64,000 nucleotides of DNA from Pseudoscleropodium purum (taxonomy: Eukaryota > Streptophyta > Bryopsida > Hypnales > Brachytheciaceae): NCBI GenBank assembly GCA_963969395.1, contig OZ017801.1, positions 11,537,611 through 11,601,610 on the forward strand. The letters are read 5' to 3'. The translations under genes were made by a program, and so were the position numbers. The stretch's first letter is position 1. Each line of letters opens with the position of its first letter. Positions 1 through 11,535 of the stretch are shown piece after piece. The notes below the pieces were generated by a model, which saw nothing but the letters and a program-made list of their open reading frames with translations, was not told the DNA's origin and made no database searches.

Positions 1-3000
1 TTCTTTTTTTTTATAAGGTTGGCATAAATTAAAAGTTTGTTCATCTTAGGTCCTACATCAAATTTCAAGAGGGAGGGCGAGTGGCACACTAACACCAAGA
101 CTACATCCCCTTGTTAGAGAGGGGTCTAATTTATAGGAACAATAGATTATTAAAGTCTAAATCTTTTTTTGGATATTTGCAAATTTTTTGCTAAATCTTT
201 GTAGAAACATATTATTTCCTTTAATTTCATCAAATTGTCCATAAAGAAAGGTCATCTTTTGATTCATGAATTTCTTTGAATGAATGGAAAGATATTTGAA
301 TGAAGAATTGATTGGAAGTACTTTATTCATTGTTTTGAATATGGAGGTCAAAGTGCTTAAAGATTAAAGAATTGTTAGATTTGGTAATAAATGTTTGATT
401 CACAAATATAGTTGGAGTTCAAATATAGGAAAAATAAACCACCCAAACCAATCCTACAATCTTGGTAAGTTTAGTAAGCTTAGCCACATAAGATTGGTAA
501 ATATGAATAGTGAGATATTGAATTGATTTAACTAATCACCACATTAATTTTGAAGTCTTCAATTCATGCACTAACTTTGTTAGCAGTACATTTGAATAGT
601 ACATTTGAATAGCCCACAGTTGTGCCATTTTCTAATCTTACCATGGCTTCATTTGGACCTTGAATGGACATTCACCTTCATTCAAAATTGCTACAAGATT
701 TGAAGGATAACCAATGGAAATTAAAGAGTTTGCTGTTGAGGCAACAACCATGATAGGAGTTGAAGCATTTTTTGCTTTATGATTTATGGGGAGCTGGTGA
801 CATATGTAGGTCTCCTATGATTTCAACTTAAAAAATTTGTAGAATATTGAGTGCCTATTATAAAATTACCAAAAAAATGAATTTGGTGTTTTCATAGATG
901 ATGACATTTTTTTTAAATCATCATTTCGACTACTCTCATAGTAGCCAAAACAAGCTTGGAGGGACTTAATATAAAATTTAGCCCCCCCTCCCCCCCCCCC
1001 CCCCCCCCCCCCCCCTTATGTGCAAGCAGTTATCTAGAAAGGCTAAGTATAATTGAAATAATATGTATGTTCTCAAAATTTTAGACTAATCTCAATATAT
1101 TCCTTTATGTTTGTTGTGAACTTGAAAATTCAAATTGAATTCAATTTCAAAGTCTTCTTAAGATATTGGAGCCTTTCCAAATTCATTTTGTAATTGAAAG
1201 AGAAAGATTGAACAAATAAAAGAATGAAATTCAATATTCAACTTGAATTAAGAATTATTCAGTTTCATACTAATTTAAGTATACATTACCACAAAAAATC
1301 TTTTAGTCAATTACATGTCTCATTTTCATTAACTCTAAAACATTCCCAAGCCATGAGATGATATTTTTAAGATCTTGAGTAAGTTCTTATGATGCCAAAT
1401 TTGATTGTAATTTATTGAAACTTTTTCAAAGATAAGGCAATGTATTATCTTTTGGGGAATACAACTAATATTTCATTTGGTGCCTAAAATAGGAGAAAAA
1501 ATTATGCCTTCCTAAGTACAAAAATTTTGAGCTCACCTAGTAAATAAAATCCTGTAAAAAATCAAAATTCATTTAAATTTTTTTTCTTGTGGAGTATATT
1601 TATATCTACATTGAATGATTATTTCATTATATTTTAAACTATGATATAAACTAGTTTTGAAGAGTCTTTTTTTCAAACAATTAGGGGACTTTTTGAAAAA
1701 TAACATTAAAGATTTGTTCCCAAACTCAATTTTTACAATTTTTGAAACAAAATTGTCCATTTGTGAAGCCAATAGATGCTTCAATCTTCTCACCATTAGG
1801 ATTAACATGTTTCAATTTTATTTTAAAAACATTAATAATTTAATTTTTAATTCTATACTATATTTACCTTTGCTTCATAATTAATTAAGAATCTCAATTA
1901 TTAAAAATTAAAATAAATCTCAAATTTTCAATTTGATTCTTTACCATAAAGATTTAAACCTTAGAGCGTTGTAGTGCTAAAAATTTAAGTTAAAGGAATT
2001 CAAATTGTTCAAAAACCTTGTAAAACAAGGTTGGAAAGAATCTTTTCTTTTCACTTTGAACAATTTACAATCTACAACCTCAACAACAATCTACAAATTA
2101 GCAAAGAGAGGTCACAAAATACAAAAATATCCATTTCTAAATTGGAACTGTATTTTTCTATTTATCCACTAAGGTGAACTAATTGGCAATTTTAGGACTT
2201 CATCTTTTTAATTTAGTGCGAAAAATTCATGATAGTATACTTCTCAGTTCAAAATTTTTTAATACTGAAAAATGCATTTTACACAACCATTGGAATAATA
2301 AGGTAGGAGATTCATAAAGTATCCATTTAACAACTAAAAATTAATTTTGGGAGGTTAAACTATTTGAAATATTTTTTAAGTAAAATTTCCTTGAAAGACA
2401 AATGGAATTGGTATCTAATTCAAGTCATTTCATATTTTTTGTAAAATTAGTTATAAATAATTGAAGTTGAAACATTGTGGTTACTAAAAGTCTCCTTCCA
2501 TACTCCATTAGTGGGCAAAAAAAAGCATTAGAAGATGAGAAGATCCCATTGATTGTCTTGTCACCCTTTCTGAGCAAAAAAGGAGGATTTTATATTTCAT
2601 CAAAATCAATGGACAACTCAATTGGTCAATCTTAAAGGAATAAATACGTATGAAATTCTTACTCTATTTCTCTCCATCTACCAAGTCCACGTTTATATGT
2701 TAGTGCAAATGTTCACTTGAACTCAGTAGTTCTTCTTGCAAACTTTGTCTATTGATGGAGCATGGAAGCATTACAAAAGTTGAGGCCTCCAAAGGGCCGC
2801 CAATTTTTTTAATTTTCGGCACCCCTTGTGGTGCAATTACAGAAAAATAAAAAAATAGTAAAAAATAGTCAATTTGATGCATCGCTGATGTGGCACTACT
2901 AGTGCCACATCAGATTTCAAAATTTCAAAAATAGAAAATGATTATTTTGTTTTATTTTTTCTCTAATTGCACCACAACAATATAAAGCTAACATCCCTTT

Positions 3001-3298
3001 TGAGGCCTTAGAATTTTCATAATGGAGACCCCAAGAGCGTCCACCTCCTAAAATATACACTATTTGTGCATTGCTAGTACAACTAAGAAAATCAACAAAT
3101 ATAAACAATGTACATTTGAGGAAGTGCACATTTTTGATCCAACCTTACTACACGTGACAAATGCCTTACAATTATTATTATTCTATAATATTTTTTAAAC
3201 TAAATGAAAATCAACGAATTTTGGAATCAACGAATGAAATTCAGTGAGCACATCATCCAATGAATGGCAAAAAGCCCCCGCTCATGCACCTGAGGCTC
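1..3298. other. AT-rich intergenic region, no gene seen
   Basis: The sequence is AT-rich, with stop codons in all frames and only short chance open frames. I find no exon-like segment, no RNA gene and no clear transposon end here. The one distinctive feature is the poly-C run at 982-1015, listed separately. Composition changes sharply near 3.3 kb, where GC-rich sequence starts ahead of the channel gene. Confidence 0.6.
982..1015. repeat. Poly-C homopolymer tract
   Basis: Thirty-four positions are all C except a single T at 989. The complementary strand is a long G run that could form a G-quadruplex and the C strand an i-motif. Homopolymers of this length are also prone to sequencing and assembly error, so the exact length is unreliable. 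No gene lies next to it. Confidence 0.85.
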
Positions 3299-3398
3299 CA
3301 CTCCACAGACCTTGGGTGGGCTGACTGGGCTCCCAAAAGGACACCCGAATGATTCCTTTACCGCACCTCTCCCCGCAATAGCCCTGGCCCCGGTACCT

Positions 3399-3434
3399 TA
3401 CCTCGGTATTCCCCCCGGTACCCCGCCCTCCAAG
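3399..3434 (+). repeat. Left arm of a 36-bp inverted repeat
   Basis: This segment is the reverse complement of 4089-4124 with one mismatch in 36 bases. The arms include the core GGTATTCCCCCCGG. The pair encloses about 0.65 kb of GC-rich leader ahead of the channel gene. I could not identify target-site duplications, so I do not call it a transposon. Confidence 0.8.
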
Positions 3435-3679
3435 ATGCCGACCACGCCCACCCCCCTACCCACGTGGCCCTTCTCCCGCGCCGCCCAAGTCCACGTCACC
3501 CGAGAACGGGTCGCCGCCCATCACAGTCGCCCCTCTCAGCACTCCACCTCCCCCTCTCGCCTCGGCTCCCGAATCAGCGCGGCACCAACTTCGCGCGTCT
3601 GGCGCAGCGATGGAGCCGGGCGGTGGTGCAACAGAACCCCAGGCACCGGCACCCCAACTCAAGTACCATTCCGAACTTT

Positions 3680-4470
3680 CCTCCATTCAAATCCCCGTTC
3701 AATTCCATACTCGCTGCACTCTACTGAAGGGTTTCAGCTCTTAGCTCAAATCGTCGTCGCAATTCGAACTTTGGAGGAGGCATTTGAAAGCTTGGAGCAA
3801 GCATTTGAAGGTTGGATGCTGGTACCCGAGGGTTGATGCAGGTGTCTGAAGGTTTCAAGGAATCTCGAGAGAATTTGAAGCGAGTCGGAGCTAGGGTTTG
3901 GAGAGCGAGGTTTGCAGTAGGTATCTGGAGGTTTGAAGAAGGTATCTGAAGGGGTTGAAGGAGTTTTTGCGAGGAATTTTGAGTGGTTGGAGCTAGGATT
4001 TGAGGAGGGTTTCCACTTTCAGCTCAGATCGTCGGGTTAGGTTGCCTTTGAGAAGCGTGTACCGAGGTTTGAAGGAGACGTGCGAAAGCTTGGAGGGCGG
4101 GGTTCCGGGGGGAATACCGAGGTATACGATAGTTTGGAGCAGGCATCCGAAGGTTTGGTGCAGGTTTCTGAAGGACTGAAGGAGGAATTGTGAGTGGTCG
4201 GTGATAGGGTTTGGGAGAGGCTTGCATGCACGGGTTCGACTTGTCATCCATTCAATTCCCCTCGTGCTGTCCCGAATTCCCTACAAGCTCAGACATTCTC
4301 CGGTTTCGGACGGTTTGAACTTTCAGCTCTGATCGTCGTCGCTTCTCGCGAGGTTGAGCATTTGTATCGAGTTTTCAAGGAGGCATCCGAAAGCTTGAAG
4401 CCGAAATTTGGTCGTTTGAAGGGAGTTTTCGCGAGGCATTTCGAGTGGTGGGAGCTAGGGTTCCGGGAGG
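3680..4470 (+). repeat. Degenerate tandem triplication of the leader ahead of the channel gene
   Basis: Three related units of roughly 280-300 bp follow one another. The landmark CAGCTC..ATCGTCG occurs near 3735, 4020 and 4324. Each unit then carries GAGGTTTGAAG-like and AAAGCTTGGAG-like blocks and ends with a version of GGAGCTAGGGTTT (about 3888, 3990 and 4447). The last unit runs into the first coding exon of the channel gene. This is probably promoter and 5' untranslated sequence. GC content is much higher than in the flanks. Confidence 0.55.
4089..4124 (-). repeat. Right arm of a 36-bp inverted repeat
   Basis: This is the partner of 3399-3434, with 35 of 36 bases matching in inverted orientation. 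It lies within the second unit of the degenerate leader repeat, so either the repeat unit or the inverted arm was copied secondarily. Confidence 0.8.
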
Positions 4471-7400
4471 CTTGCCCGCAGGGGCTGTTCTCGCAACGGC
4501 GTGGAGGCGTGAGAATCTGCGGTCTAGATTGTCTTCTGCGCCGTCGATAGAAGAGACCGGCCTTGATGCGGTTTTGTATGGCGAGCGGGGGCAACCCTTC
4601 TTCTCGGCACAGGAGGGGGAGGAGCTCGATACTCCTCTCACCAACGGGGAGACTTTTCACGATGCTTTAGCGGCGGTGAATGGCGGAGTCAAGAGAGCTA
4701 AACAGCTGAATAATAATGAAGACGGCGGGATTATTAGGTTGGAGCGGGGGAAAAGTACTCCGTTGCTAACTGAAAATGCATCACCTCGTTTGAGGAAACA
4801 AGGGTTTGGGTTTGGGGGTCGAATGGAGAAGAAAGAATCGTTCGCCGAGGTGTGGAGCAGGTTGTCGGAGAATAAGAAGAACAGTGAACAAGTGTCGAAG
4901 GAAGAAGATTCCACTGCAGATGAGGCCCCCTTGGTGCCTGAGTCGGAGGAGAAGGCGTTGCCAACTCTGCGGGGTCTGACTGGGACGTTCCGAGGTGGCA
5001 GTGTGAAGAGAACTTCGAGCTCGCATTTGAAGCTGGAACGTCTGTCAGGGATCGAGGAAGGCGACCTGGCTGAAGAATCTGCTCCGTCGTCGCCGAGGAT
5101 TCGAGATGATGAGCATTCTCTTGCAGGCTCGGGCACGCTCCCATCTCCGGGTGGGAGCATGCGCTTGCTGCGCTCGTCTTCTGGAGCGCGTAACCGATGG
5201 CGGCGTCTTAAGCATACAGTGCAATTTGCCTCTCATATGACACATTTGAGGTACACTCAGACCTCTTCAATGTGACCTTCTGCACACTTGTTATAAAATC
5301 ATTGTCTATTGCACCCTTGTCACACAATTCAAGCTTTGTCGTATCAGAACCAGCACCTATTTCATGGAATTTGGGAGTTTATTTTTGGTGTTTACTTTCT
5401 ATAACACTGGAATATGCATGAGCTCTAATGGCCGAAACCACTCAACCGCTTCCATACGTAGGAGTTCAAATAAAGCACTTAGGAATCTTCAAGGAAGTAA
5501 TCAAAATGTACCAATAGAAAGGAGAAGTCGTACTTTACATTTTGCATTGTTAGAGTATGTTTGAAAGTTACGATAATTGTTAGCATCCGAAGTGGAATTT
5601 TCTATGTTGAAATTGGGCACTTAGAGGCTAGTCTTTCCTTGAGTTATTTTTCAATGTTGATTTCTGGCAAGAATCACTCATCAGGCCAAAAATTTGACAA
5701 TTTTGAATTTTAAACCACCGTCTTGTTTAAGTGCATTTTCACTAGTGGACATTGTGTTTAGTAGACTCTTAGGAATGTGTCTCTGAGTTTAATCTTGGGA
5801 GGTAGATCGATTGAGACCAGTGGAACCGTGCAGACAAGGAGCAGCTGATCTGATAGAGGAGAATGCAAATGAAGCGTTGCATAGACAGAATAGCATTAGG
5901 GATAATGCTGGGGTGACAGGAGCAGCCGCTTTTGATGGAGAAAAGACAGGTGCTGTTCGTCGCCCCAGGGGAAGGAAAGGCATGGAAGGCATGTTGGTGC
6001 GGCATGATAAAAGCTTTCTCACTATGTTGCAGGACTTCTACGTGGCGTGTTTGAAGGTGAGTCATTCCTTAGTTTCGGTGCCTGATGAGGGGTGCTGTGT
6101 CTTAAATTGTAATCATTGTTGAAGCATACGCTATTGGCTCAATAGACTTGGTATTAGGATATTTTGATTTTAAAGAGGTTTGCTAAAAGTTCGTTGTACT
6201 GGTTGTTCAGATGCCCATGGGACGGTTCCTTCTCGGTGTGTTTCTAGCGCCAGTAGCACTTGGGTTGCTGTTCACTCCTGTATTCTTGATGGATATGGGT
6301 GGTCTTTCTTTTGATGGAAGAACATTAGCTGAGACCGTCCCTGGAGAAGGCTCAGTTGCAGCAGCCAGGCGGCGGTTTTCTGCACTGCTCAATGTCTTCC
6401 TCTATGCGTACGTGCTTCATCTTGTGAAGTTATCTCGAGACCTTTCTGCAGGTCATAAATTTGCCTTGGTCGAGTCAATAGTTCTGTTACGATTCTACTA
6501 TTCTGCGAGACCTAGTTGGAAGTATAGTTTGGTCGTCGGATGCTCGAATGACAAGTCTCGTGGTGTATGTGTTCAGGTTGTCGTTGTCAACAACGTTCGG
6601 GGGGTCACCTGTGGCTGCACTTTCACCATTCTGTTTGCTGGTGGCGAATGTGAATACTCTTATGGCCCAATTTCTTTTTGTCTTTCTTAGTGGAGGAGGT
6701 AAACAACTCACTCCCAGACTTCGGATTGGAAATGACAGAGAGTGTTTGGTTGACTTCTGTTTCTTTGGTATTACTAGTCAGCTGGTAGGTTCCTTAGGGC
6801 TGAAGTTCTGTCGTGTCTGTTGTGACAGTGTTTGCAAGAATGTCGCAGCCTTCACATCCGGTGCGTTGCTCTAAGAAGGCAATCATTCGTGGTGATGATT
6901 ATGTAGCTACACCTGGAGAAGAAAAGAACAGGTAATATTCAAGTCATCTGCGCCCTTAGGTCGCGTTTTTATTTGTGTTACCTCATCTAACATCTTGGTT
7001 ACGCGATAAGAAATTAGATTTCAATATCTACAACCGGGTACATAATGGAAACTCAAGAGTGTCTCATCTATCTTTATGATTGATTATTAAAATGAGTATG
7101 AAATGTTGAGAAAATCGCGTGAGGCAACCTAATTTACCTGAAGAGTGTAGGACTTGAACGTCTACCTTCTGTTTTTTATTTCTTTGTTACAAAAATCGAG
7201 ATTGGAGTGAACAATTGGGAACGGTCTGTCTGCATATTTTGACTTTCTTCTCTTGCGTCATTCTTCTGTCTACTTTGTAGTCCAGAGAAGGTTCTGGATG
7301 TTGGCTCTCATCTCTTAAATAACTTTGTCTCATCTTTTTTTCAATTGTTGACAGGGTTTTTGCTGTACGCTTGGTATTGACTGGCCCAGCACCATGCGAA

Positions 7401-8567
7401 TTAGTGGATGCTAAAATCTGTTTGACATTTCGGATTTTCGTGAAGCTACCCTCGGGCTCTATGTTCTGTTCAACCCAGGACCTGGAACTTGTTCGACCTG
7501 AGGTATTCATCGGATGATTATCAACCGAGTCACTGTATGTTTTTTCGGCTAGTTCTTCCTGCTCAGGACTATTCATTGCAACCTGTTAAAGACGATATTG
7601 TCATGATGCTGGATGTGTTATCCTAATTTTGGTTTCCGCCCTTGTTATTCAGGTCTCGTACTTGCGATATGGACTCATGGTGCGACACATCATCGACAAA
7701 AAGAGTCCGATATTTGGTCATACAATGCAGACGTTGACGGACGGAGATGCCTCTTTCTCTCTTACCATCATGGGCCTAGAGCGCACGTCGATGCAGCCTA
7801 TTTTTCATTTGGAGGTGAGGGATCAACTTCTGTCCTCGAGAGTTTGGGATGTTGATAACTTTTGATGCCCCTCATTCTCATGTGAATCTTTTGCATTGCT
7901 AGACCATATCCTCTAGACGTGACAATAAGGATTGTGTTTTCCATCATTTTTCAATGTGCAGGATTACTTTGTGTGTGATGGGGATGTTGTTTGGGATGGA
8001 GACTACGAGGACTTCATCCATATCAACAGATCCGGGCAACGCGTGCTGGATCATTCAAAGATTGATTCTCTGAAAGCCTTTAAGGTTAGTTGCTAGAATA
8101 CCTGATCTGATCAAGAACACATTTAGTTTAGTTGCCGGCAATTACAGCATGTATCCACGAGATGAATGTTTTGTGAACTTTTATCTCCTTTAATCTGTGG
8201 TTTCTGGAACAGCGTCTCGACACCATTCATCATGTTGCTCTAAGTTATCGTACCGTGATTTTTTTCTTTTCCCTTTTTGATTTGTAAGATTGTTACCTGC
8301 ATCAGCTTCTTCAGCTTCTTATGTCGAGAAACGTGTGGGCATGTACAGGTTGGAGGAATTGTGACACAGGCTATTCACAGAATGGAAACAGATGTTGCAC
8401 ATCGTAAGGAAAAGGAGGCGCTTGAGAAACTCCATGAAGTTGAAGCAAAGCTAGCTGAGAATGCTCCAGTGGCGTTTCAGCCATCCAAGGGGTGGCTGGA
8501 GGGGCTTCGCTCAAGGAGTCTGTGGAAGTCGAAATCGACTTCCTTTACACGAGCTCCAGATTGGTGA
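4445..8567 (+). CDS. Kir/KirBac-type potassium channel homologue with atypical pore, nine exons
   Basis: The spliced model is join(<4445..5250, 5834..6056, 6211..6407, 6577..6698, 6829..6931, 7355..7502, 7653..7814, 7962..8084, 8349..8567). All introns are GT-AG, phases agree throughout, and the sum is 2103 nt, or 700 residues plus TGA. Residues 1-330 are Ser/Glu/Arg-rich and probably disordered. A slide helix and first membrane helix lie around 330-372 (exon 3 starts MPMGRFLLGVF), a pore helix around 400-413, then TTFGG at 414-418 where K+ channels have TVGYG, and a second membrane helix at about 425-449. VFARM (450-454) opens the cytoplasmic immunoglobulin-like Kir domain, which runs to about 628 and includes LRYGLMVRHIIDKKSP and DYFVCDGDVVWDGDYEDF. 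A charged helical tail follows. Kir channels are tetrameric inward rectifiers; conduction here is uncertain. The frame is open from 4358 with no ATG before 4823, so the true start is either 4823 or in an unseen upstream exon. Confidence 0.85.
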
Positions 8568-8944
8568 TTCTGTTACAACGTAGGCTCAAATTGTCCCCCG
8601 AATTGTAACCTGGATTCATGTTGACTGGTTTGTTATCCAATATTGTTACACATTTACACCTTCTGTAGAGCTGGCTAGTTGGGAAGGTGTAGGTGCTGGG
8701 GTTACTGCTCGTGCCTAGTGGTGGCACCTGGGCAGATACGAGTACCTTTATATTTATGATCCAAATTTTCTTATGTTTTCTCACTAGATTTATAAATTTT
8801 GGTTACATGAATGTGATCTGGGGTTCTGTGCACTTGACAGAATTTGGATCCAAATTTTGAATGCGAATCACATCATCATGTTCATTTTCTGGTTGAATGT
8901 TGAATATGTAAGGCAAGTACATCCAAAGTGCAATATACCACAAG

Positions 8945-8952
8945 TGTAGGGC
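8945..8952. other. Empty site of the copy-B transposon
   Basis: TGTAGGGC occurs once here. In copy B the same 8 bases flank the 6.2-kb transposon on both sides (30608-30615 and 36830-36837). Copy A therefore preserves the pre-insertion allele and proves the element boundaries. Confidence 0.9.
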
Positions 8953-9333
8953 AGGGTTGGCTTGGCACCTTTCTGTTGAATATTTAATTTTTTGCAGATA
9001 GATGCTAAAAACTTAAAAATTTCAAAAAATCACCATATTTTTTTTGGTTTAGTACAAAGTGGCAAAGTGGCAATGCTAAATGTTACAGTGGTGCTCTATA
9101 TTTCAACATTCATCCACATATTGGATAGAAATTATGATGTTAGTGCATATTATATATCCATAACTTTATTTTCATCCACAATTAGGCGATTTCATTCAAG
9201 ATTTTTTATTTGTTTGAAGTTTTCTAGTGATTTTTGGCTTTTTTACTATCATTTTTTCTATAGGCTTGGTTCTAGGCAAAAAAATTTGGTGCAATTTGGT
9301 GACAAATTATTGGAAAAAAACAAACATTGATTA

Positions 9334-9660
9334 GAAGAACCTCATTTCAAATGCATTCCAACAAATTTTACTGAAAAAATGATGACATTTTTCTTGTAAT
9401 TGAATTTAGAAGGAAATTTGAAATTTTGTTTTCAAAATTTATAGAAAAATATTGGTGATAGTATTGGTGAAACTAACCATATGGATGGAATCTGAAATTC
9501 AAAGTCTACAACTTTTGTTTGTATATCTATTACAAAATATTCTTCCAAATAGTGTTTTATAATGACTTTTCTCAAATCGCCAATTCTGGAGAAGACTTTG
9601 GATGTTTAGAGGTTAAAGATATCCAAAACAACAATTATTCTAGGGCTACAATTCTAGTTC
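9334..9660 (+). repeat. Dispersed AT-rich repeat, member 1
   Basis: The segment starts near AGAAGAACCTCATTTCAAATGCATTCC and runs to about ATTCTAGTTCTGATGTG. It recurs at 37566-37860 as part of the segmental duplication, and in a more diverged form at 27890-28180 outside both duplication copies. That makes it a small dispersed family older than the duplication. It contains no gene. Confidence 0.7.
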
Positions 9661-10529
9661 TGATGTGAACACCTGGAAGTCATTGGTGTATTTTTTTATA
9701 TGGGACATTAAAATTGGATACAAGAAGTAGAAAGTTTCTTTGTTTACCCTCAATTGATTTCTATGAGTAGTCACCTTTTCCCTATGAGTAGTTACCATGT
9801 TACAAAGAGAGGACAATAGTAAAACAAACTCAAATTATTTTGATTAAACAAATAAACAAAACATATATATAATTAAATGAGGTCAAATTGCATTTAATTA
9901 CTCTTTTGGAAATTGCAAGAAAAAAAGAAAAAATAGGAAGAAACTTTCTATTATTCTTGAAATACAAAAAATAGGAAGAAAATGGAAAAGGTGAGAGTTT
10001 TACATTTTTTTGAAATTGAGCATTAAAAAAACCATAGAGCACATGATTGGAAATTGGGCCTTTCTGCACTACATTAATTGGGGCCTAAGTATTAAACTAG
10101 GGTCGGATGGAGCCTAGGGGAGGACACTCCCCGCGCTTTACAAAGTGACCTGCGGCGAAAAATAGGGTGGATTTAATTCATCATAGGTAAAATTTATAAA
10201 GATTTTACATTTAAAGAAGGGGACTTAAAAAGTGACATGTCTTTTATAAGTAAAATAGATACCCGAAAATTATGGTCCATTAATTATTTTTTAAATGTAA
10301 AATAGGGGCCAAAGAATAGGATCCAGGGAATTATATTTACTAGGTTCAGTTATGGTTATGCTACAGTACTAGTAAGATACAGGTACTATACAAATCTAAA
10401 GTATAACTACAACATATCTTGTAGTCAGTCGATGAATGGGGTAGTTTCCATCTGTTCTTTCTATTAAGTTTAACGACTACTGCTAGGGTTTAGGCGCGAA
10501 CGATAATTTCGAGGTTAGGAGGGAGGCGC

Positions 10530-10785
10530 GGCAACGTGTGTTCACGAATTTGTTTGCAAATCTGGGTGCGGTTGAGGGTTAATCACGCGATGAGTTCTCC
10601 AGCTTCTTGAGTGACGGCAACGTGTGTTCACGAATTTGTTTGCAATCTGGGTGCGGTTGAGGGTTAATCGCGCGATCAAGGGGGCAGCTTGTTGAGGGAC
10701 GGCAGCGTGTGTTCACGAATTTGTTTGCAATTTGGGTGCGGTTGAGGGTTAATCGCGCGATGAGTTCTGCTGCTTGTTGAGGGAC
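10530..10785 (+). repeat. Three tandem 85-86 bp repeats in the 5' part of TE1
   Basis: Units start at 10530, 10616 and 10701 and begin GGCAACGTGTGTTCACGAA or GGCAGCGTGTGTTCACGAA. A truncated fourth unit starts at 10786. Each unit contains GGGTTAATCGCGCGAT or a one-base variant. The array lies 0.4 kb inside the left end, upstream of the transposase frame. Confidence 0.9.
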
Positions 10786-10814
10786 GGCAGCGTGGAGATG
10801 GTATTTCCGATTCG

Positions 10815-11275
10815 CGCGATCAGTTCTTCGGCTGAATCGTGGAGGCTGCTCTTGGGGATGGCATGCGCTTGGTTGTGGGTGCGCGATCAAATTGGTGGTG
10901 GGCTTAGGGTGAGGAAGTGAACGAAGGGGTCGGCGATTCCTTGTGCGGGGGCGCTTGCTTGTGTGTACGCGATCAGTTGTTTGTGCCCGATCAATTGTTT
11001 GTGCGCAATCAGTTGTGGAATTTTGTTTTGGGGTCAGCGACGTGACAAAGGTGTTCCCGATTCCTGGTGCGGGGTTTGCTTTTGCGGGGTGCGCGATCAT
11101 CGATTCCTGGTGCAGGGTTTTGCTTTTGCGGGGTGCGCGATCAGTTCTGCCTGGTGCAGGGTTTGCTTTTGCGGGGTGCGCGATCAGTTTTGCTAGAGTG
11201 TGCAAGGTTCACCAGCGTGGAGGATGGTGTTCGGGATTGTTTTAGCTTGCTTGTTTGTGCGCGATCAATTGTGGT
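10815..11275 (+). repeat. GCGCGATCA-rich subterminal region of TE1 with a 43-44 bp triplicate
   Basis: Versions of GCGCGATCA recur about ten times between 10670 and 11270. Within this region a 43-44 bp unit starting CCTGGTGC and containing TTTTGCGGGGTGCGCGATCA repeats at 11063, 11106 and 11150. Clustered short motifs near an element end can be transposase-binding sites, or simply a GC-rich promoter array. The sequence alone does not decide. No such cluster is obvious in TE2. Confidence 0.7.
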
Positions 11276-11535
11276 GGTGTGTTCAGATCAACGACGTCAC
11301 GGAGTGCGGGTGTTGTTCGTGTGTTCGTTTGTGCGGGTGTGTTTGTTTGTGCGGGTGTGTTTTTTGCTAGTGTGTTCACGACGGTGTTGGGAAATCTTCG
11401 GGAGGGGATTCTGTATGCCTGCGATTTGTTTTGGACTCGTGTTCACGGCACGGCAGCGTGACGAAGGTGTTTGCTCTTGCTTGTGGAGGGGTTGTTTGGA
11501 TTTAGGGTTGTTTGCAGCGGTACTTGTTGAACGAG

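Noticed and set aside
3312..3836. 174-codon open frame ahead of the channel gene
   Set aside because: It lies in GC-rich repeats, is Pro/Ser/Thr-rich in several frames at once, and shares peptides with the opposite strand only because of the inverted repeat. No family resemblance.
6440..6456. Alternative donor GCAG/GTCATA for channel exon 3
   Set aside because: Its phase does not join the frame encoding the second membrane helix. The GTACGT donor at 6408 does.
6408..6576. Reading through the third intron (159-codon open frame 6211-6690)
   Set aside because: Reading on gives a product with no Kir resemblance after residue 65, whereas splicing GC/GTACGT to TTCAG restores the pore and second helix in phase.
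9035..9340. A copy-A-specific insertion
   Set aside because: Neither terminal repeats nor a target duplication flanks the extra bases. A deletion in copy B is simpler.
10579..11205. 208-codon open frame on the minus strand of TE1
   Set aside because: It is a by-product of the tandem repeats. The product is a repeated low-complexity peptide with no independent support.
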